Origin: Flavobacterium nackdongense
Lineage (GTDB): Bacteria; Bacteroidota; Bacteroidia; Flavobacteriales; Flavobacteriaceae
Reading direction: 5' to 3'
NCBI RefSeq assembly: GCF_004355225.1
Contig: NZ_CP037933.1
Location: forward strand, 1-64,000
DNA length: 64,000 nucleotides
Below the pieces are notes generated by a model, which saw nothing but the letters and a program-made list of their open reading frames with translations, was not told the DNA's origin and did no database searches. The position numbers were made by a program, and so were the translations under genes. This document shows positions 25,898 through 33,418 of the stretch, piece by piece (the first letter of the stretch is position 1; the number at the start of each line of letters is the position of its first letter).

Positions 25898-25913
25898 AGG
25901 GTTATCGGTTGTC
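25895..25913 (-). repeat. Repeated start-codon leader, copy 1 (copy 2 at 26741-26759)
   Basis: On the minus strand both places read GACAACCGATAACCCTATG, where ATG is the start codon of the 211-aa gene here and of the DnaC-like gene at 26743. Shared leader sequence directly against a start codon supports the choice of these starts. GGTTAATTGGTTA-type low-complexity stretches are also common in this region (25220-25260, 25950, 26112). Confidence 0.5.
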
Positions 25914-26137
25914 AGTTATCAGTTATCGGTTAAGAAGTTAGGGTATAATCGGTTAATTGTTCATGGTGCTGCTTGGTGGGAGGAGTAAATGTTGGTTCAT
26001 TTTGTTGGATGTTTTTCTGTTTTCGGTTCCGGAGTTTGTTTCGTGGATTTTTGGGGTTCTTCTGGGTGTTGAAATGGGGTTTTGTTTTTGGAATAAGTTT
26101 CATACGGTAAGGGGTTAATTGGTTAGTTGTTTAACGT

Positions 26138-26743
26138 TTAGCGTTTGTCTTTGGTGGTTTTGTCGAAGGAGATTAGGTTTACCATGCTTCGGAGGCGTGA
26201 ACGGACTCGGTTGCCGTATGCCGATTCAATTTCAGTGGCGGAAAGGTTTGTGGTGATGTGGGTTTGGATTTTCTTGGCGATGAAAAGGTCGTATCTGGAG
26301 AGTAGGATTTCGGCCATTACATTGCACTCGTTTCCGTAATATTTGATGTTGTTTTCGGTACCCAAATCGTCGAAGCAGATGGTTTTGGGGTCTGGATAGA
26401 GTTTGCCTTTACTGTATCGTTGGATAATCTCGTAGCCTTCCTGGATAAATTCGTAGCTGATGTCCCGGCAGGGTTTTATATAGAATTTATGTTCTGTTGA
26501 AGTAATGGTTTTCATCAAATTCATAAGGGTTGTTTTGCCGCTGCCTATTGGTCCAGAAAGTAAAACTCCCTTGTTGAGGTCTATGTTTAGTTGAAAACAT
26601 GCTATTTCATCTTTCAGGAAATAGGCCATGAGTTTATGTATGATGGCGTGATCGGTTTCAAATATTTTGAAATTGTTGCCGTAGATTTCCACGCCTTTTT
26701 TTTCAAGCCAGATGATTATTTCTTGGTAGTCGTATTGGGACAT
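26138..26743 (-). CDS. DnaC/IstB-like P-loop ATPase, 201 aa
   Basis: Walker A GPIGSGKTT is at residues 64-72 and Walker B TICFDDLG near 115, followed by HITTNLSATEIESAYGNRVRSRLRSM with sensor and arginine-finger residues. This is the pattern of DnaC/IstB-type helicase loaders. The frame stays open to 26917, but that extension overlaps the upstream gene and is Ser/Thr/Pro/Asn-rich noise; ATG 26743 (MSQYDY) is chosen because it leaves a 25-bp gap and carries the repeated leader. With the HTH protein encoded upstream it probably forms the replication module of the integrated element. Confidence 0.75.
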   Translation of the reverse strand: MSQYDYQEIIIWLEKKGVEIYGNNFKIFETDHAIIHKLMAYFLKDEIACFQLNIDLNKGVLLSGPIGSGKTTLMNLMKTITSTEHKFYIKPCRDISYEFIQEGYEIIQRYSKGKLYPDPKTICFDDLGTENNIKYYGNECNVMAEILLSRYDLFIAKKIQTHITTNLSATEIESAYGNRVRSRLRSMVNLISFDKTTKDKR

Positions 26744-26768
26744 AGGGTTATCGGTTGTCGGTTTTGAG

Positions 26769-27614
26769 TTAGAGGGGTTCGCCATAGTCTTTGTCATTTT
26801 CGGTGTTGAGGTGTTTGGCGCGGTCGGGTGGTTTTTCGTAGGATTTGAATTTGATGGCGTTGAGCATCCAGTTTTGGGCTGCAGCTTGCCAGTCGACCAT
26901 CGGGATTTTGCCACCAACTAACCAGCCAACACTGGAGAAGTAATTGAAAAATTTATTGGCTTCGAGTTCGGGGAAGTTTTGTTGGAGGAAATAAGATTTG
27001 ACTTCGTCGATGCCTGGATTATTTTCTTTTTCTTTTTTTGCGGAACTTTTTTCTTTTTTTTCTGGCGTCTCGGTTTTTAAAAATTCGTTGTCATTTTCAA
27101 AATTTTTTGCTTGCTCTTCCAAGTTTAAAATGTTTTTTATGTTTGAATTGTTTGTAATGTTTGTATTGTTTATATAAGGTACTAGAGCTAGTTCATTACT
27201 TGTCTGTTCACTTGTACAACTACTAGTACAAGACTTATTCAATACTTGTTCGTTGACAAGTTCAAAAACAGGTTCATTTTGTGGTATTCCTATTTTTCTG
27301 TTTTTGGAAATTGGTTTTAAATCGTTCGAAAAACTGAATAAATAAACGTGGCTTCCTTTGAATGGATTATAAGAAGGCTCATAATTGATATAGCCCAGTG
27401 AATGCAAGTTTTTAAGGCACTTGTGATAGGTCGCTCTTGAACTTATTTTGCTGATTCGCATTACCTCATCACGAGAGATGCTGAGTGGGTTTTTGAATCG
27501 ATTGCAATTCCAGAACTGGAACAATGACATATACAAACTTACGTGTGTTGGATTGAGAGTTTTGTCTGCTGCCACCTTTTCAAAAAACCCAGTTAGATGT
27601 GTTATATAATTCAT
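26769..27614 (-). CDS. HTH replication-type protein of a mobile element, 281 aa
   Basis: The N-terminal 95 residues form a helix-turn-helix domain (NPTHVSLYMSLFQFW, then SISRDEVMRISKISSRATYHKCLKNLHSLGYI), as in replication-initiation or DnaD-like proteins of Bacteroidota elements. A long low-complexity linker rich in Asn, Lys and Glu (about residues 130-200) follows, then a C-terminal helical block with VDWQAAAQNWMLNAIKFKS, a pattern seen in proteins that recruit a helicase loader. It is 6 bp downstream of the HTH gene and 25 bp upstream of the DnaC-like ATPase gene, so the three form one operon. Confidence 0.65.
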   Translation of the reverse strand: MNYITHLTGFFEKVAADKTLNPTHVSLYMSLFQFWNCNRFKNPLSISRDEVMRISKISSRATYHKCLKNLHSLGYINYEPSYNPFKGSHVYLFSFSNDLKPISKNRKIGIPQNEPVFELVNEQVLNKSCTSSCTSEQTSNELALVPYINNTNITNNSNIKNILNLEEQAKNFENDNEFLKTETPEKKEKSSAKKEKENNPGIDEVKSYFLQQNFPELEANKFFNYFSSVGWLVGGKIPMVDWQAAAQNWMLNAIKFKSYEKPPDRAKHLNTENDKDYGEPL

Positions 27615-27621
27615 CTTTGAG

Positions 27622-27915
27622 TTATTTAGAGTTCAATAAATTGGGTATTGCTGCCACTTTATTTGTTAGCAAAACATTTTCTAAATCGCTATTGGCATAG
27701 TAAAGTATTCCGCCAATTTTAGTGTAGGATAGCGTTCCATTAATCCGCAGATTTTGCAAGGTACCAGGGGATATATTTAAGAGCTTGCGAACTTCATTGG
27801 ATTTAAGCCATTGCTTTTGCTGTTGCGGCTTAGAATTAATTAATGTACTTAAATCGGAAAGTAAGAGGGCTCTAAATTCGTTTAAATCCTCTCGAGTGAT
27901 CACTTCGATTGCCAT
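27622..27915 (-). CDS. MerR-like HTH (excisionase family, HTH_17) protein, 97 aa
   Basis: Residues 38-90 fit the HTH_17/excisionase pattern: WLKSNEVRKLLNISPGTLQN, then LRINGTLSYTKIGGILYY and SDLENVL. Proteins of this kind in Bacteroidota elements bind DNA as excisionases or as regulators of the element's own genes. It is first in the three-gene replication-type operon. A perfect 18-bp palindrome lies 63 bp upstream of its start, a natural candidate for its own binding site. Confidence 0.8.
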   Translation of the reverse strand: MAIEVITREDLNEFRALLLSDLSTLINSKPQQQKQWLKSNEVRKLLNISPGTLQNLRINGTLSYTKIGGILYYANSDLENVLLTNKVAAIPNLLNSK

Positions 27916-27977
27916 AATGTTGTGGTTTTAAATGTTTGGGGCAAATAGAAATAATTAAGTAATACCAAAACAGTCAC

Positions 27978-27995
27978 AGGGGTCATATGACCCCT
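27978..27995. promoter_or_regulatory. Perfect 18-bp palindrome upstream of the HTH operon
   Basis: AGGGGTCATATGACCCCT reads the same on both strands without a spacer. It lies between the divergent HTH operon (start 27915) and the folded segment at 28148. Perfect palindromes of this length at such a spot usually bind a dimeric regulator. Confidence 0.5.
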
Positions 27996-28147
27996 AATGT
28001 ACCCCCAACAAAATCAGCTAATCGGAGTGAAAAAGTTTTTTAATTATTTATTTTAGATAGCTATTTTGATACATTTATGACTAAATTTGCACAATGAATA
28101 TCAAATAGGAGGTAACTTCTAAAAATATATTGCGAAAGTTATTTAGG

Positions 28148-28280
28148 GCATCAGAAAACGACCAAACTTCTTTTAATCAGCCTACGAATAAACTGTTCGC
28201 CTTCGCTATGCGTGGGCTCGGTTTATCGTGGCTGTAGGTGCTTGGTCGTACCTCTGATGCTGATGATCGATGTCCCACGC
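28148..28280 (+). ncRNA. Strongly folded segment: long hairpin with possible pseudoknot (RNA or oriT-like)
   Basis: Nested pairings can be read directly: GCATCAGA 28148-28155 with TCTGATGC 28253-28260; ACGACCAA 28158-28165 with TTGGTCGT 28242-28249; CCTAC 28181-28185 with GTAGG 28234-28238; and AATAAAC near 28187 with GTTTAT near 28221. The loop sequence GCGTGGG 28210-28216 can pair with CCCACGC 28274-28280 outside the hairpin, giving a pseudoknot or a switch. On the plus strand the segment ends 56 bp before a 54-codon ORF. The strand is uncertain. It could be a regulatory RNA leader or a DNA hairpin used in transfer or replication. Confidence 0.5.
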
Positions 28281-28336
28281 TGTTGCTTGTACCTATACCC
28301 AAATAGTTTTATTAGTAATTCATAACTCTATTAATT

Positions 28337-28501
28337 ATGAAAGACGATATTAAATTAAGCCCCGAACTTCAACGATTTATGGAATTGCATTCCATTCCCA
28401 ATCTCGCAGCATTACTGGAAATTGAGGATGAGAAATTACTTGAAATGGATTTATTTGGATGGCGGTTAATGCGAGAAGTTCTAGTCCTTCGTGAGTTTTA
28501 A
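28337..28501 (+). CDS. Small protein, 54 aa, with a helix-hairpin-helix-like tail
   Basis: ATG 28337 opens 54 codons ending at TAA 28499. The sequence SIPNLAALLEIEDEKLLEMD followed by LFGWRLMREVLVLREF resembles the compact helical pattern of the RNA polymerase alpha C-terminal domain and similar HhH folds (Leu-x2-Leu-Leu ... Glu-x-Leu-Leu-x-Met-x2-Phe-Gly). Codon use is sensible and a stable fold is plausible, but the assignment is inference. It overlaps the 3' end of the RteC-like gene on the other strand by 21 bp and follows the folded segment at 28148-28280. It is short enough to be missed by standard gene calling. Confidence 0.5.
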   Translation: MKDDIKLSPELQRFMELHSIPNLAALLEIEDEKLLEMDLFGWRLMREVLVLREF

Positions 28502-29968
28502 CATTTCTATTACTTTATCATTAACTGCTTCTTTAGTGGAGCTTTCCACATTATGAAATTTTGTTCTTAGACTTTCGACTGCTATATTATCGGTATTCAT
28601 AGTTTTGAAATTTCTTGCAATAAATCTGATCACATCTGCTTGGATTCTATGGTTTATAATATTGGTTTCTACCAATATTTTAGTAAAGAAACTTAACTGA
28701 GCAACTGAAAAACTTGTTAAAAATTTAAAATCCTCTTTTTTGTGAGTAGGTGTCGGAAGTTGATTTGTTTCCTGTTCCACTATTCTATTTAAGTAAACGA
28801 TTTCTTCTTCAATCCAACCTATAATTTGTTTTTTGATAGGCGGTAAATTTGGTTTGTATTTTACCGTATTTCCACTTTGTTTTTGATTGTAGATTTTAAG
28901 TATTCGAAATAAATTGTTAATTTTTTGAGTATTATTTTCTAATAGTTCTAAATCTTGTAATAAATTAGTAGTAAGGTATTTGAACAATTGTAATGAATTA
29001 AAATTAAGATAGAAAAGGCAATCCAAAATAGCTACTTCAGTTAATATGTCAGCTTCAATTTGTTTGTGTAATTCTTTGATAATTTTCGCGCAGTAATTAA
29101 ATTCAACGTAGGTTAATTTCCCTGGAATATTTAAAGTTTCGATTTTTAGTAGCGGTTCATATACTAATTTCAATATTTCAGGATCAATATTACTTTTTAA
29201 CAAAATTGACTTGACTTCCTCGAGTTTTTTACAAATTTCAAACTCTTTTGCAAATATGGAACCATAAGGGATAGGGGCATTAACGTTGAGGTAATTCTTG
29301 TATTCTTTTTCAATAAAACGCTGCAATTTCTGAACATATATGTATGTAATTTTTAAACAGTCTGTTTTATCATAATCATCCGAAAATTGGTAAAGTTTAG
29401 AAACTTTTTCCGGGTTTATTTCCTTCACCAAACGTTGGGCAAGATTTTCTAGCGCATATTGTTTTTGATGGATAAACTCTTCACTTTTGATTTTAGAATT
29501 TAATTTAAAAATGCGCTCTTTATCTATTTGTTTGATTTTATAATTTTCCTTTTTGAGTGTGTGATAACAATATAAAAAGAAGCGTTGTTCTTGATTTAAA
29601 TCTTCAATTTCGCAATCCTGAAAGAGATAAACTGTATTTTTATTTTTAGCACACCAACGCCAACTGGCAAGATTATTTGTAAAGTTTAACTCATTTACTA
29701 TAGCTGGAATATATTGTTCGAATTCTGGAATTGATTCGGATGCTTTAAATTTGAGCTTAGGAACTCTTGGATGTAAGTTGTGAATCGGCTTTCTTACAGC
29801 GTATTTAATTTCGTTGTTTCTCAAGCTGAAGTCTACTTGATGAATAAGATAACTCTGTGAAGATGATTTTTTGAGAAAGGGAGCTAAATCGTTACTGAAA
29901 ATAATCTGTGGATTTTTTATTTCTTTTATTATCCTATCATAGTTTTCTAGTATGTATTTTGCTTTCAT
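28481..29968 (-). CDS. RteC-like regulatory protein of an integrative element, 495 aa
   Basis: The C-terminal 80 residues fit the RteC pattern: FSVAQLSFFTKILVETNII, then QADVIRFIARNFKTM and ESLRTKFHNVESSTKEAV. RteC proteins come from Bacteroides conjugative transposons such as CTnDOT, where RteC activates excision genes through a winged-helix region. The N-terminal 400 residues are helical and much longer than in CTnDOT RteC, a form often seen in Bacteroidota elements. It lies between the HTH/replication-type operon and the integrase gene, as expected for a controller of excision. Confidence 0.65.
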   Translation of the reverse strand: MKAKYILENYDRIIKEIKNPQIIFSNDLAPFLKKSSSQSYLIHQVDFSLRNNEIKYAVRKPIHNLHPRVPKLKFKASESIPEFEQYIPAIVNELNFTNNLASWRWCAKNKNTVYLFQDCEIEDLNQEQRFFLYCYHTLKKENYKIKQIDKERIFKLNSKIKSEEFIHQKQYALENLAQRLVKEINPEKVSKLYQFSDDYDKTDCLKITYIYVQKLQRFIEKEYKNYLNVNAPIPYGSIFAKEFEICKKLEEVKSILLKSNIDPEILKLVYEPLLKIETLNIPGKLTYVEFNYCAKIIKELHKQIEADILTEVAILDCLFYLNFNSLQLFKYLTTNLLQDLELLENNTQKINNLFRILKIYNQKQSGNTVKYKPNLPPIKKQIIGWIEEEIVYLNRIVEQETNQLPTPTHKKEDFKFLTSFSVAQLSFFTKILVETNIINHRIQADVIRFIARNFKTMNTDNIAVESLRTKFHNVESSTKEAVNDKVIEMLKLTKD

Positions 29969-30412
29969 ACTCGTTTAGCAGCTTACTATTTTGACATCCA
30001 TTATGATAAAAAAAAGTAGGCTTTCGAAAGCCAGTCGACCTTGTTTAGAAAAGTTTATTTGTACGCTCCTCAAAAGTAATACTTTGATAAAACTGAGTAA
30101 GAAAAATATTTTTATGAAGGACCTCAAGTTACAATTCTTTGAATGGATAAAATTGGTTGGTTACTAGTAAGTTAAAACTAATGATGTTTAGTGCTAATTA
30201 TAGTGTTAAAAATTATAGATTTCAAAATAAATAATAAATGTTAAAAAATAATATGACAAATATCATATTATCCAATTAAGTGATTTTGTCGCCATTTTAT
30301 AACAAAAAAAAGAACCCACACTGAGGGTTCTTTTACTATAAACAGCGTTTTTTAGTATTTGTTTTGTAGTTTTTTGAAAATGAATATTGAGCAGTACAAT
30401 TGTAATAAAATA
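29969..30412. other. 444-bp intergenic region between the RteC-like and integrase genes
   Basis: No ORF of note. At 30019-30032 is the perfect palindrome GGCTTTCGAAAGCC, about 50 bp upstream of the RteC-like start; it may be an operator. The rest is very AT-rich, with the terminator described at 30308-30334. Confidence 0.4.
30308..30334 (-). terminator. Terminator downstream of the integrase gene
   Basis: AAAAGAACCC (30308-30317) and GGGTTCTTTT (30325-30334) form a perfect 10-bp stem with an ACACTGA loop. A/T runs on both sides allow it to work in either direction; the integrase ends at 30413. Confidence 0.75.
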
Positions 30413-31651
30413 TTAGTTTATTTTCTTGACTGGTATTTGAATTTTGAATTTTTCTTTTAAAATCATCATATCGTCACTCACTTTTCTATCCAATACTTTT
30501 GCATAATGTTGGGTTGTTCTTAAATTTTTATGACCAAGCATTTTACTTACACTCTCAATTGGAACCCCATTTGTAAGCGTTATAGTGGTTGCAAATGTAT
30601 GTCGGGCAATGTGGAAGGTTAGTTCCTTTTCAATCTTGCAAATAGCAGCTATTTCTTTTAAATAGGCATTCATTTTTTGGTTTGATAAAATTGGTAGAAG
30701 CTTGTCTTGGTTATTGCTTTGTGGATGATCATCATATTTGTCAATAATATTTTGTGTAACCGGAAGGATTGGAATTTTAGAAGCGCTCTCCGTTTTTTGT
30801 CTGTGAGTAAATATCCATTTCTCGCCATCAATACCGAAGCTTATATGCGACTTTGTTAAGTTTTTGACATCTATGTAGGCTAATCCGGTAAAGCAGCTAA
30901 AAAGGAATATATCGCGTACGAGCGATAATCTATCGTTTTTTAAATCTTTGTTGATTATGTTTTGAATTTCTTCTTTAGATAAATAAACCCTTTCTACTTC
31001 CTTTACTTTCGATTTGTAGTTGGCAAATGGATTTTTGTCTAACCAATCATTGGCCAAACAAAGTTTGATTATTTTATTGAAGTTTTTGATGTATTTGACA
31101 GCTGTGTTATTGGCGCAGTTCCGCACGCTTCTTAACCAAAATTCATAATCTGTAATAAATGCGTGATCTATCTTTGTAATTTCAATATCAGAGATATTGT
31201 ATTTCCATTGCATAAATTCAATTGTATGACTCAAAGAAGTTTTGTAACGCTCTAAAGTTCCTGGAGCGTATTCTTTTCCAATCAATTCTTTGATTTTATT
31301 GTTGTGGTCTTGGAAGATGGGGATAAGCATTCTTGCTCTTTCATCAACTCCTAGTATTTTGCTTTTAAGTGTTTCAGCTGTTACTGGGATTTTTTTGTGA
31401 ACTAACTCCATTTGCATATCGATAATTTGAATTCTCAACATATCCAGATGGCTATTTATTGAACGAGCTTCTTCTGAATTGCCTTTCATTTTGCCTGCAT
31501 CTGTCGACCATTTGGATATTTCTACAAATCTGTTGGAGCTTAATTCAATTCTTTTTCCATTGATTGTGATACGTGTGTATATAGGTACTAAACCGTTTAC
31601 ACTTGCTTTTGCTCTCTTTGCGTAAAAGAGAATTGATACTTTTGTTTTCAT
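30413..31651 (-). CDS. Tyrosine recombinase (integrase), 412 aa
   Basis: It has an arm-binding N-terminus, a SAM-like core-binding domain (about residues 105-205), and a catalytic domain. Catalytic residues are visible: HIAR with His347 and Arg350, GHK with His374, and the nucleophile Tyr383 in TTQHYAKVL. The first catalytic arginine of the TGLR motif is replaced: the sequence is FTGLAYID (Ala258), as in IntDOT-type enzymes, where this position is also not Arg. The start codon faces the tRNA-Ser gene 270 bp away, which points to integration into the 3' end of that tRNA. Confidence 0.95.
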   Translation of the reverse strand: MKTKVSILFYAKRAKASVNGLVPIYTRITINGKRIELSSNRFVEISKWSTDAGKMKGNSEEARSINSHLDMLRIQIIDMQMELVHKKIPVTAETLKSKILGVDERARMLIPIFQDHNNKIKELIGKEYAPGTLERYKTSLSHTIEFMQWKYNISDIEITKIDHAFITDYEFWLRSVRNCANNTAVKYIKNFNKIIKLCLANDWLDKNPFANYKSKVKEVERVYLSKEEIQNIINKDLKNDRLSLVRDIFLFSCFTGLAYIDVKNLTKSHISFGIDGEKWIFTHRQKTESASKIPILPVTQNIIDKYDDHPQSNNQDKLLPILSNQKMNAYLKEIAAICKIEKELTFHIARHTFATTITLTNGVPIESVSKMLGHKNLRTTQHYAKVLDRKVSDDMMILKEKFKIQIPVKKIN

Positions 31652-31770
31652 CGTGGTAACCTTTTAGTTGTTATTAAATTTAATTCTAATAATACTAACA
31701 CACAAGATGTACAATTTTTAAATTGGTTGTTGAACTGGTTGTAATGCCTTGTGAATGCTAGGTTGAGATG

Positions 31771-31815
31771 AAAATCGGTTACCCTAATTTCGGATAGTTT
31801 AGGGTAACCGATTTT
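31771..31815. repeat. 17-bp perfect inverted repeat between the integrase and tRNA-Ser genes
   Basis: AAAATCGGTTACCCTAA (31771-31787) and its exact complement (31799-31815) are separated by 11 nt. It could be a recombination-directionality or core-type site, or a hairpin ending transcription. The TACCCTAA/TTAGGGTA core is like the palindromes that head modules A to D. Confidence 0.5.
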
Positions 31816-31866
31816 ATCCCTTTCAGTTCACGCATTAATGAATAATTTGATAGTGTGGGAAAAGAA

Positions 31867-31900
31867 AAAACCCTTTAAATCATACGATTCAAAGGGTTTT
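31867..31900 (-). terminator. Terminator downstream of tRNA-Ser
   Basis: AAAACCCTTTAAAT and ATTCAAAGGGTTTT form a 14-bp stem with one mismatch and a 6-nt loop, with A/T runs on both ends. It lies 20 bp past the tRNA 3' end. Confidence 0.7.
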
Positions 31901-31920
31901 AATTCAATTTGTATTTCTAC

Positions 31921-32008
31921 TGGCGGAGAAAGAGGGATTCGAACCCCCGGACCTGTTACAGTCAACAGTTTTCAAGACTGCCGCAATCGACCACTCTGCC
32001 ATTTCTCC
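31921..32008 (-). tRNA. tRNA-Ser (anticodon UGA)
   Basis: The minus strand folds as an 88-nt class II tRNA. The acceptor arms are GGAGAAA and TTTCTCC, then G and an encoded CCA (31921-31923). The anticodon arm CAGTC-TTGAAAA-CTG gives UGA. There is a long variable arm (TTGACTGTAACAG) and a GGTTCGAATCC T-arm. Its 3' end faces the integrase gene, so it is the likely attachment site. Because the tRNA is intact, the integrated element must carry or restore the 3' end. Confidence 0.95.
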
Positions 32009-32176
32009 AATAAGTCGGACATCAATTTCTCAATGCGGTTGCAAATATAAGAACCTTTTTTTGTTTTACAAAAACTATTTTTATAAAAAATAGGCAATTT
32101 TTTGACCTTTATTTTAATCCTTTCATTTCCTTGAAGTTAATCTGAAGGAATCCCAAAATACAAGCCTCAAATACTA

Positions 32177-33310
32177 TTAATAAGGAACGTATTCTTTGAT
32201 TTCTAAGCCATATCCTATCATTCCAACCCGTTTGGTTTGCTCTGTATTCGATAGTAAACGGATTTTAGAGATGTCGATATCGTGCAAAATTTGTGCACCA
32301 ATTCCAAAATCGCGATTGTCCATTTTGATTTGTGGCGCTTTGAACACGCCTTTGCTTTGCAATTCTTTCAATTCGACAATGCGATGCAACAAATCACCTG
32401 ATTGTGATTCCTGATTGATAAATAGCACCGCCCCTTTGCCTTCAGCATTAATTAATTCGAATAGATCACATAACTTTTTGTTGGCGTCATTCGTTAAGGT
32501 TCCCAAAATATCATTATTGATGAGTGTTGCATTGATTCGAGTCAATACCGCTTCTCCTATATTCCACGTGCCTTTAGTCAGGGCAATATGCACACGATTA
32601 TTGGTGGTTTGTAAATAAGCTCTCAGTCTAAAGGTGCCAAAACGGGTGTCAATGTCAAAGTCTTCTTTCTTTACGATCAAACTGTCGTGTTGCATTCTGT
32701 AAGCCACTAAATCTTCTATTGAAACCAATTTTAAATTAAACTTTTTGGCTACTTCATACAATTCTGGTAAGCGAGCCATAGACCCGTCCTCGTTCATTAT
32801 TTCGACAATAATACCTGCTGGTTTAAAACCGGCTAATCGCGCAAAATCAATGGCGGCCTCTGTATGTCCGGTTCGTCTTAAAACCCCACCTTGTTTGGCT
32901 ATCAAAGGAAAAATATGACCCGGACGACCCAAATCGTGTGGTTTTGTAGTAGGGTCAACTAAGGATAAAACAGTTTTCGCCCGGTCTGAGGCTGAAATTC
33001 CGGTGGTAACTCCATTACCTCTCAAATCTACCGATACCGTAAAGGCGGTTTCCATAGGATCGGTATTATTTTGAACCATCGAATGCAACCCTAATTCTTT
33101 ACATCGGTTTTCGGTCAGGGGAGTACAAATAAGCCCACGGCCGTGTGTAGCCATAAAGTTGATCATCTCGGGAGTCACTTTTTCTGCTGCAGCTAGAAAA
33201 TCGCCCTCGTTTTCGCGGCCTTCATCATCAACTACGATAATCACTTTTCCTTGTCGAATGTCTTCGATGGCCTCTTCAATCGTGTTCAGTTTTATTTTAG
33301 TAGTTACCAT
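32177..33310 (-). CDS. ribB: 3,4-dihydroxy-2-butanone 4-phosphate synthase with degenerate GTP cyclohydrolase II domain, 377 aa
   Basis: RibB makes the four-carbon unit of riboflavin from ribulose 5-phosphate. Its motifs are intact: [10 protein letters not shown] at 28-37, [12 protein letters not shown], and [17 protein letters not shown]. The C-terminal part (about residues 210-377) aligns in position with the RibA half of RibBA, but the zinc-binding cysteine motif and the GSLRCDCG block of active GTP cyclohydrolase II are missing, so only the RibB activity is expected. A separate RibA must exist elsewhere. It is the first backbone gene to the right of tRNA-Ser. Confidence 0.9.
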   Translation of the reverse strand: MVTTKIKLNTIEEAIEDIRQGKVIIVVDDEGRENEGDFLAAAEKVTPEMINFMATHGRGLICTPLTENRCKELGLHSMVQNNTDPMETAFTVSVDLRGNGVTTGISASDRAKTVLSLVDPTTKPHDLGRPGHIFPLIAKQGGVLRRTGHTEAAIDFARLAGFKPAGIIVEIMNEDGSMARLPELYEVAKKFNLKLVSIEDLVAYRMQHDSLIVKKEDFDIDTRFGTFRLRAYLQTTNNRVHIALTKGTWNIGEAVLTRINATLINNDILGTLTNDANKKLCDLFELINAEGKGAVLFINQESQSGDLLHRIVELKELQSKGVFKAPQIKMDNRDFGIGAQILHDIDISKIRLLSNTEQTKRVGMIGYGLEIKEYVPY

Positions 33311-33418
33311 ATATTGGTTATCAATTTTTGAAATAATTAATTTTAAGTGCCCCCTTTTTGGCGGTATTATTTTTCTTTTTTAGGATAGCGTCCAAAGTTT
33401 GTAAAGTATCGTTGTGCT

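Noticed and set aside
26744..26917. N-terminal extension of the DnaC-like ATPase
   Set aside because: The extension is Ser/Thr/Pro/Asn-rich, overlaps the upstream gene by about 150 bp and would skip the leader-associated ATG at 26743.
28148..28280. Retron msr-msd RNA
   Set aside because: No reverse transcriptase gene lies in the window.
1..31000. A second att site matching the tRNA-Ser 3' end
   Set aside because: I read the left part for a copy of the T-arm/acceptor sequence and found none; the other end is probably outside the window.
31838..32050. 70-codon plus-strand ORF across the tRNA region
   Set aside because: It is a translation of the antisense strand of tRNA-Ser and its terminator.
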